In this document: positions 29,579 through 32,751 of the stretch, in pieces | Layout: every line of letters starts with the position of its first letter | Position numbering within the stretch: the stretch's first letter is position 1 | Origin: a virus | Strand: one strand, 5' to 3' | Length of the DNA: 32,751 nt | IMG/VR virus record: IMGVR_UViG_3300042883_000977 | Location: 1 to 32,751 of that record | The notes under the pieces: model-generated | What the model was told of the DNA's origin: nothing | Seen by the model: the letters and a program-made list of their open reading frames with translations, nothing else | The model's database searches: none | Translations under genes and position numbers: made by a program

Positions 29579-31132
29579 ATGTCCACATATTCTATATTAG
29601 TAACAAATAACGCTCCAGGATGTGCAACTGAAATTGAACAACAATTAACAGTTACAGGTTGTACTTCTTATATTGTTAGACTAGCGTCTAATTCAAATGC
29701 TTTGGGACCATTTAATGTCTATGTTGATGATGTAATTTATTATTCTGCACAGACAAGAAATGAAATGTTTAATGGGGTTGTTGTAACCCTTGAGTGTGTA
29801 ACGCCAACGCCAACAGCCACACCAACTATTACTCCAACACCAACTCAAACTGACCCAATGACGGGTACAACTACAACACCTACTGCAACACCTACTAATA
29901 CACCAACCAATACTGCAACACCAACATCAACACCTACAAATACTAATACACCGACTAATACTAATACTCCGACTAACACTGAAACATCAACACCAACGGT
30001 AACGCCTACTAATACTGAGACGCCAACGTCAACTTCAACACCTACTAACACTCAAACACCAACTAATACCGCGAGCGAAACACCTACAAATACTCCAACA
30101 GTAACGCCTACTAATACTGAAACTTCAACACCTACTAATACTGCAACACCAACAAATACGCCAAGCGAAACACCTACAAATACTCCAACAGTAACACCAA
30201 CTAATACTGAAACACCAACTCAAACCCAAACACCAACTAATACCGCTAGTGAAACCGCGACACCAACTCAGACACCAACTCAAACTCAAACACCAACCAA
30301 TACTGCGAGTGAAACTGCAACACCAACTCAGACGCCAACTCAAACTCAAACACCAACAAATACTTCAAGCGAGACCCCAACCCCAACACCAACTAACACC
30401 GAAACTCCCACAAATACTCCAACTAATACAAATACTCCAAGTGAAACTGCAACTAGTACACCAACAAATACACCAACACAAACTAACACACCAACAAATA
30501 CTAACACACCAACACCAACTAATCTACCGTTCTCGGCTTACATTTTCCCTGAACCACAAGATTCAACATCTCAAGGAGATATAGGTACTTTCACATTTGG
30601 TTTAGGTGGTAATTTTAATGGATTTACTAATAATGGTGGACCTGCGGGTGGAGCAACATACGCTGCTGACATGGCAATCTACGTTCAATATCCTGGATGG
30701 TCAGGTTCAAGTGGTAATTTCATCACCAACGTTGGTACGATTAAAAATTCAATCAGACAAGCCTCAGGTGCAGGAACTGACTCACAAGGATGTTCGCAAA
30801 ATCAATATACGTTTGGAAGTATTGGTATTACAACAACTACGGTTAATCCTAATGAACAATATGTTTATACTGTTTGGATTCCATTGGCTGGTGTTGGAGG
30901 TACCATGAACAATATGACATTAGATGTTGGTACTGGTGCTGCTTGTTCGGTGTCAGTTATTAATGACGGTATTCCTGACCCTGGAAATGCTGGGATAAAT
31001 GTAACAGTACCTGGTGGTTGTGTAATACCTGCCGGTGTCTATAGAGTGTTATGGTTAAGTGAACTTTATTATGTTCCACCTACAGTTCCGTTAGTTGCAA
31101 CTCTTTGGATTAAAGGTGATACTAAAACATAA
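29579..31132 (+). CDS. Fibre-like protein with long Thr/Pro stalk and beta-rich tip (517 aa)
   Basis: Three parts are visible. Residues 1-74 form a small beta domain with four cysteines (TNNAPGC, VTGCTSY, VTLEC and neighbours). Residues 75-315 are almost only Thr and Pro with Asn, Gln, Glu, Ala and Ser, in a T-P-T-x-T-P alternation that must be extended and rod-like. Residues 316-517 are a globular, Gly/Asn/Tyr-rich beta domain ([51 protein letters not shown]) suited to a receptor-binding tip or carbohydrate contact. No signal peptide. The architecture, small anchor plus stalk plus tip, fits a tail fibre or fibre-associated adhesin. Thr-rich stalks can be glycosylated, but the Asp-Ser/Thr motif used in Bacteroidota O-glycosylation is absent from the stalk. 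Confidence 0.8.
   Translation: MSTYSILVTNNAPGCATEIEQQLTVTGCTSYIVRLASNSNALGPFNVYVDDVIYYSAQTRNEMFNGVVVTLECVTPTPTATPTITPTPTQTDPMTGTTTTPTATPTNTPTNTATPTSTPTNTNTPTNTNTPTNTETSTPTVTPTNTETPTSTSTPTNTQTPTNTASETPTNTPTVTPTNTETSTPTNTATPTNTPSETPTNTPTVTPTNTETPTQTQTPTNTASETATPTQTPTQTQTPTNTASETATPTQTPTQTQTPTNTSSETPTPTPTNTETPTNTPTNTNTPSETATSTPTNTPTQTNTPTNTNTPTPTNLPFSAYIFPEPQDSTSQGDIGTFTFGLGGNFNGFTNNGGPAGGATYAADMAIYVQYPGWSGSSGNFITNVGTIKNSIRQASGAGTDSQGCSQNQYTFGSIGITTTTVNPNEQYVYTVWIPLAGVGGTMNNMTLDVGTGAACSVSVINDGIPDPGNAGINVTVPGGCVIPAGVYRVLWLSELYYVPPTVPLVATLWIKGDTKT
29801..30523 (+). repeat. Thr/Pro-coding low-complexity tandem repeat
   Basis: About 720 bases built from ACx-CCx-ACx-AAT-type codons. Longer periods are visible inside: a 90-bp period with near-identical blocks beginning at 30074 and 30164 (AGCGAAACACCTACAAATAC), and a 60-bp tandem pair at 30239-30298 and 30299-30358. 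Differences are mostly synonymous (ACA/ACT/ACG, GCG/GCT), so protein sequence is kept better than DNA. Confidence 0.92.
30239..30358 (+). repeat. 60-bp tandem duplication inside the Thr/Pro stalk
   Basis: Two adjacent copies (30239-30298 and 30299-30358) encode the same 20 residues, [20 protein letters not shown], with a few third-position differences. A partial third copy follows from 30359 (NTSSET). Confidence 0.88.
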
Positions 31133-31155
31133 AACAACATAAAAAAATATAAAAT

Positions 31156-32751
31156 ATGTCATTTGATTATAAAAATCCACTATCATCCTCACAATTAAGT
31201 GGTACTCAAAGTGTTGCTAGGACTTCAACATTTGGTAATACATTTTCTGTATTAAATGTTGGGGGTTTCATGGAGGTTTATTATTTAAGAGACCTTGAAT
31301 TAATCCTTACCGCTTCAACATATCCTGCGAATATACAATTATCTGCAAATACAATACCAATTAACTTTACCAAAGGAACTGGTTCGGCATTTTCACCTGA
31401 TAGTATAAGTTTAAATTCGGACAATATTTCTTCGGGTAGAAGAAGATTGGGTATGCAGGTTTATGTACAAGAAACTGACACTGTTTATCAATATACAATA
31501 TTGAATTACGAAACATTATGGGATTCGTTATCGGGACTTACGGGTAATTCCGCAAAAACGGTAACTGATTATTCAACTGTGGTAAATAGTCGTTCACAGG
31601 CGGGTAAAAATTTCATTAATGCGTGGACAGGTTCAACTATTGAGGGATATAATGACACGAGAGAAAATGCTCGTTGGAGAATATTTTATGGAACTGACGT
31701 TCAAATCACAGGTGGAACTTATTTTTCAGGTACATCTGATTTAGACTTATATAATAATACTGGTGGTACAATTACAATTACAGGTTTAACCGCACCAATT
31801 ACGGGCGGAACTTATAATAGTGGTAGCCAAACTTTAACTCTTACCAATTCACTTGGTGAAGATATTCAGGTAACTGGATTTACAAGCGGTGGAGGAGGTA
31901 GTCCACTTACAATTTATGATGCCACGTCAGGTGTAACGGCAACAAATGTTACAGGTATGACATTTTCAGGTGCTTCGGTTATTAATAACGGAGACGGTAA
32001 TGTAATAATTAATTTTACGGGTGGAACGGGAACATCGGGTTCAAGTGGTACTTCAGGTATTAGTGGTATTGATGGTTCTTCAGGAACTTCAGGTTCAAGT
32101 GGTACTTCAGGTATTAGTGGTATTGATGGTTCATCAGGAACGTCAGGTTCATCGGGAGAAAGCGGAACTAGTGGTTCTTCAGGAACATCAGGTTCATCAG
32201 GTGAAAGTGGAACTAGCGGTTCTTCAGGAACATCAGGTTCAAGTGGTGAAAGTGGAACAAGTGGTTCATCGGGAACATCAGGTTCAAGTGGAGAAAGCGG
32301 AACAAGTGGCTCTTCAGGAACATCAGGTTCAAGTGGAGAAAGCGGAACTAGCGGTTCTTCAGGAACATCGGGTTCAAGCGGAGAAAGTGGAACTAGCGGT
32401 AGCTCAGGAACATCAGGTTCAAGTGGAGAAAGCGGAACAAGTGGCTCTTCAGGAGAAAGTGGAACTAGCGGTAGCTCAGGAACATCAGGTTCAAGTGGAG
32501 AAAGCGGAACAAGTGGCTCTTCAGGAACATCGGGTTCATCAGGAGAAAACGGAACATCAGGCTCATCAGGTGAAAGTGGAACTAGCGGTAGCTCAGGAAC
32601 ATCAGGTTCAAGTGGAGAAAGCGGAACTAGCGGTTCTTCAGGTACTAGTGGTACTTCAGGTGTTAGTGGTATTGATGGTTCCTCAGGAACATCAGGTTCA
32701 AGTGGTACAAGCGGTTTGTCGGGAACTAGTGGTACTTCAGGTTCTTCAGGT
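31156..32751 (+). CDS. Collagen-like fibre protein, 3'-truncated by window edge (at least 532 aa)
   Basis: The frame runs from the ATG at 31156 to the last base without a stop, so the end lies outside the window. The N-terminal 200 residues form a globular virion-type domain (SFDYKNPLSSSQLSG, GGFMEVYYLRDLEL, RRRLGMQVYVQETDTVYQY) with an NFTKGTGS segment, typical of phage tail proteins that attach a variable fibre. Residues about 195-290 are Gly/Thr-rich beta strands (TGGTYFSGT, TITGLTAPITGGTY). From residue 292 on the sequence is an uninterrupted Gly-X-Y repeat in which X-Y is mainly Ser-Ser, Thr-Ser or Glu-Ser, with rare Ile-Asp and Val-Ser. It probably forms a trimeric rod. The ATG has an AAAATAT leader without a Shine-Dalgarno sequence; no TATTTAT element is present in the 23-nt gap. 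Confidence 0.85.
   Translation, partial: MSFDYKNPLSSSQLSGTQSVARTSTFGNTFSVLNVGGFMEVYYLRDLELILTASTYPANIQLSANTIPINFTKGTGSAFSPDSISLNSDNISSGRRRLGMQVYVQETDTVYQYTILNYETLWDSLSGLTGNSAKTVTDYSTVVNSRSQAGKNFINAWTGSTIEGYNDTRENARWRIFYGTDVQITGGTYFSGTSDLDLYNNTGGTITITGLTAPITGGTYNSGSQTLTLTNSLGEDIQVTGFTSGGGGSPLTIYDATSGVTATNVTGMTFSGASVINNGDGNVIINFTGGTGTSGSSGTSGISGIDGSSGTSGSSGTSGISGIDGSSGTSGSSGESGTSGSSGTSGSSGESGTSGSSGTSGSSGESGTSGSSGTSGSSGESGTSGSSGTSGSSGESGTSGSSGTSGSSGESGTSGSSGTSGSSGESGTSGSSGESGTSGSSGTSGSSGESGTSGSSGTSGSSGENGTSGSSGESGTSGSSGTSGSSGESGTSGSSGTSGTSGVSGIDGSSGTSGSSGTSGLSGTSGTSGSSG
32029..32751 (+). repeat. Gly-X-Y coding repeat, mainly 45-bp period
   Basis: The whole stretch is in Gly-X-Y triplets. The commonest unit is five triplets (GSS GTS GSS GES GTS, 45 bp). 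Blocks that include G-I-S-G-I-D-G-S-S occur near 32053 and 32104, and a G-V-S-G-I-D version near 32659, so larger blocks were also copied. Codons vary (TCA/AGT/TCT/AGC; GGA/GGT/GGC). Confidence 0.92.

Noticed and set aside
29845-30349. Antisense ORFs opposite the Thr/Pro stalk
   Set aside because: They are reverse readings of the low-complexity repeat (Val/Gly- or Ser/Trp/Cys-rich), with no leader or domain.
29801-32751. CRISPR array or other spaced repeats
   Set aside because: Both repeat blocks are in-frame, contiguous protein-coding repeats without unique spacers.
27047-32751. Diversity-generating retroelement acting on the fibre genes
   Set aside because: No reverse transcriptase gene or template/variable repeat pair with adenine-specific changes is visible in the window.

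Overview
The window is a stretch of an AT-rich, double-stranded DNA tailed phage genome with a contractile, T4-like core. All convincing genes lie on the plus strand and are tightly packed; no gap exceeds about 115 bases. The T4-type parts are a gp32-like ssDNA-binding protein, a UvsX/RecA recombinase, a 5'-nuclease of the T4 RNase H type, a DnaB/gp41-type helicase, and baseplate wedge proteins of the gp25 and gp6 families. Several features point to a Bacteroidota (probably flavobacterial) host: SprB-type repeats in a tail-region protein, a small DUF5522-type protein, A-rich leaders without Shine-Dalgarno sequences, and a promoter that also nearly fits the Bacteroidota TTTG / TAnnTTTG pattern. 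The host is inferred, not shown.

Layout. (1) 2-4724: the 3' part of a very large virion protein (hub-like segment plus an IPT/TIG-like domain) that is cut by the window edge, then a small unknown protein and an acidic, Pro/Ala-rich protein. (2) 4745-5736: an insulated gp32 unit, made of terminator, consensus promoter, gp32-like gene and terminator. (3) 5753-11952: the DNA metabolism block, with a small helical protein, UvsX, the 5'-nuclease, an unknown 150-aa protein, the replicative helicase, a class II (B12-dependent) ribonucleotide reductase, and the DUF5522-type protein. (4) 11945-14259: baseplate wedge proteins gp25 and gp6. (5) 14352-29508: a run of large tail/baseplate proteins joined mostly by 1-14 nt overlaps. 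It includes a 1726-aa protein with a hydrophobic multi-helix segment, a PKD-domain protein, a candidate gpI/gp7-like wedge protein, and the seven-repeat SprB-like protein. (6) 29579-32751: two fibre-like proteins, one with a roughly 240-residue Thr/Pro stalk and one with a proline-free Gly-X-Y collagen-like repeat that runs off the window end.

Together the genes describe replication and recombination (gp32, UvsX, nuclease, helicase), dNTP supply (NrdJ) and a baseplate with an elaborate set of Ig-like and low-complexity adhesive proteins. The most notable points are the SprB-like repeats in a phage protein, the membrane-type segment inside a baseplate-region protein, the insulated gp32 unit, and a TATTTAT element 14-16 nt upstream of four structural genes that do not overlap their predecessor.
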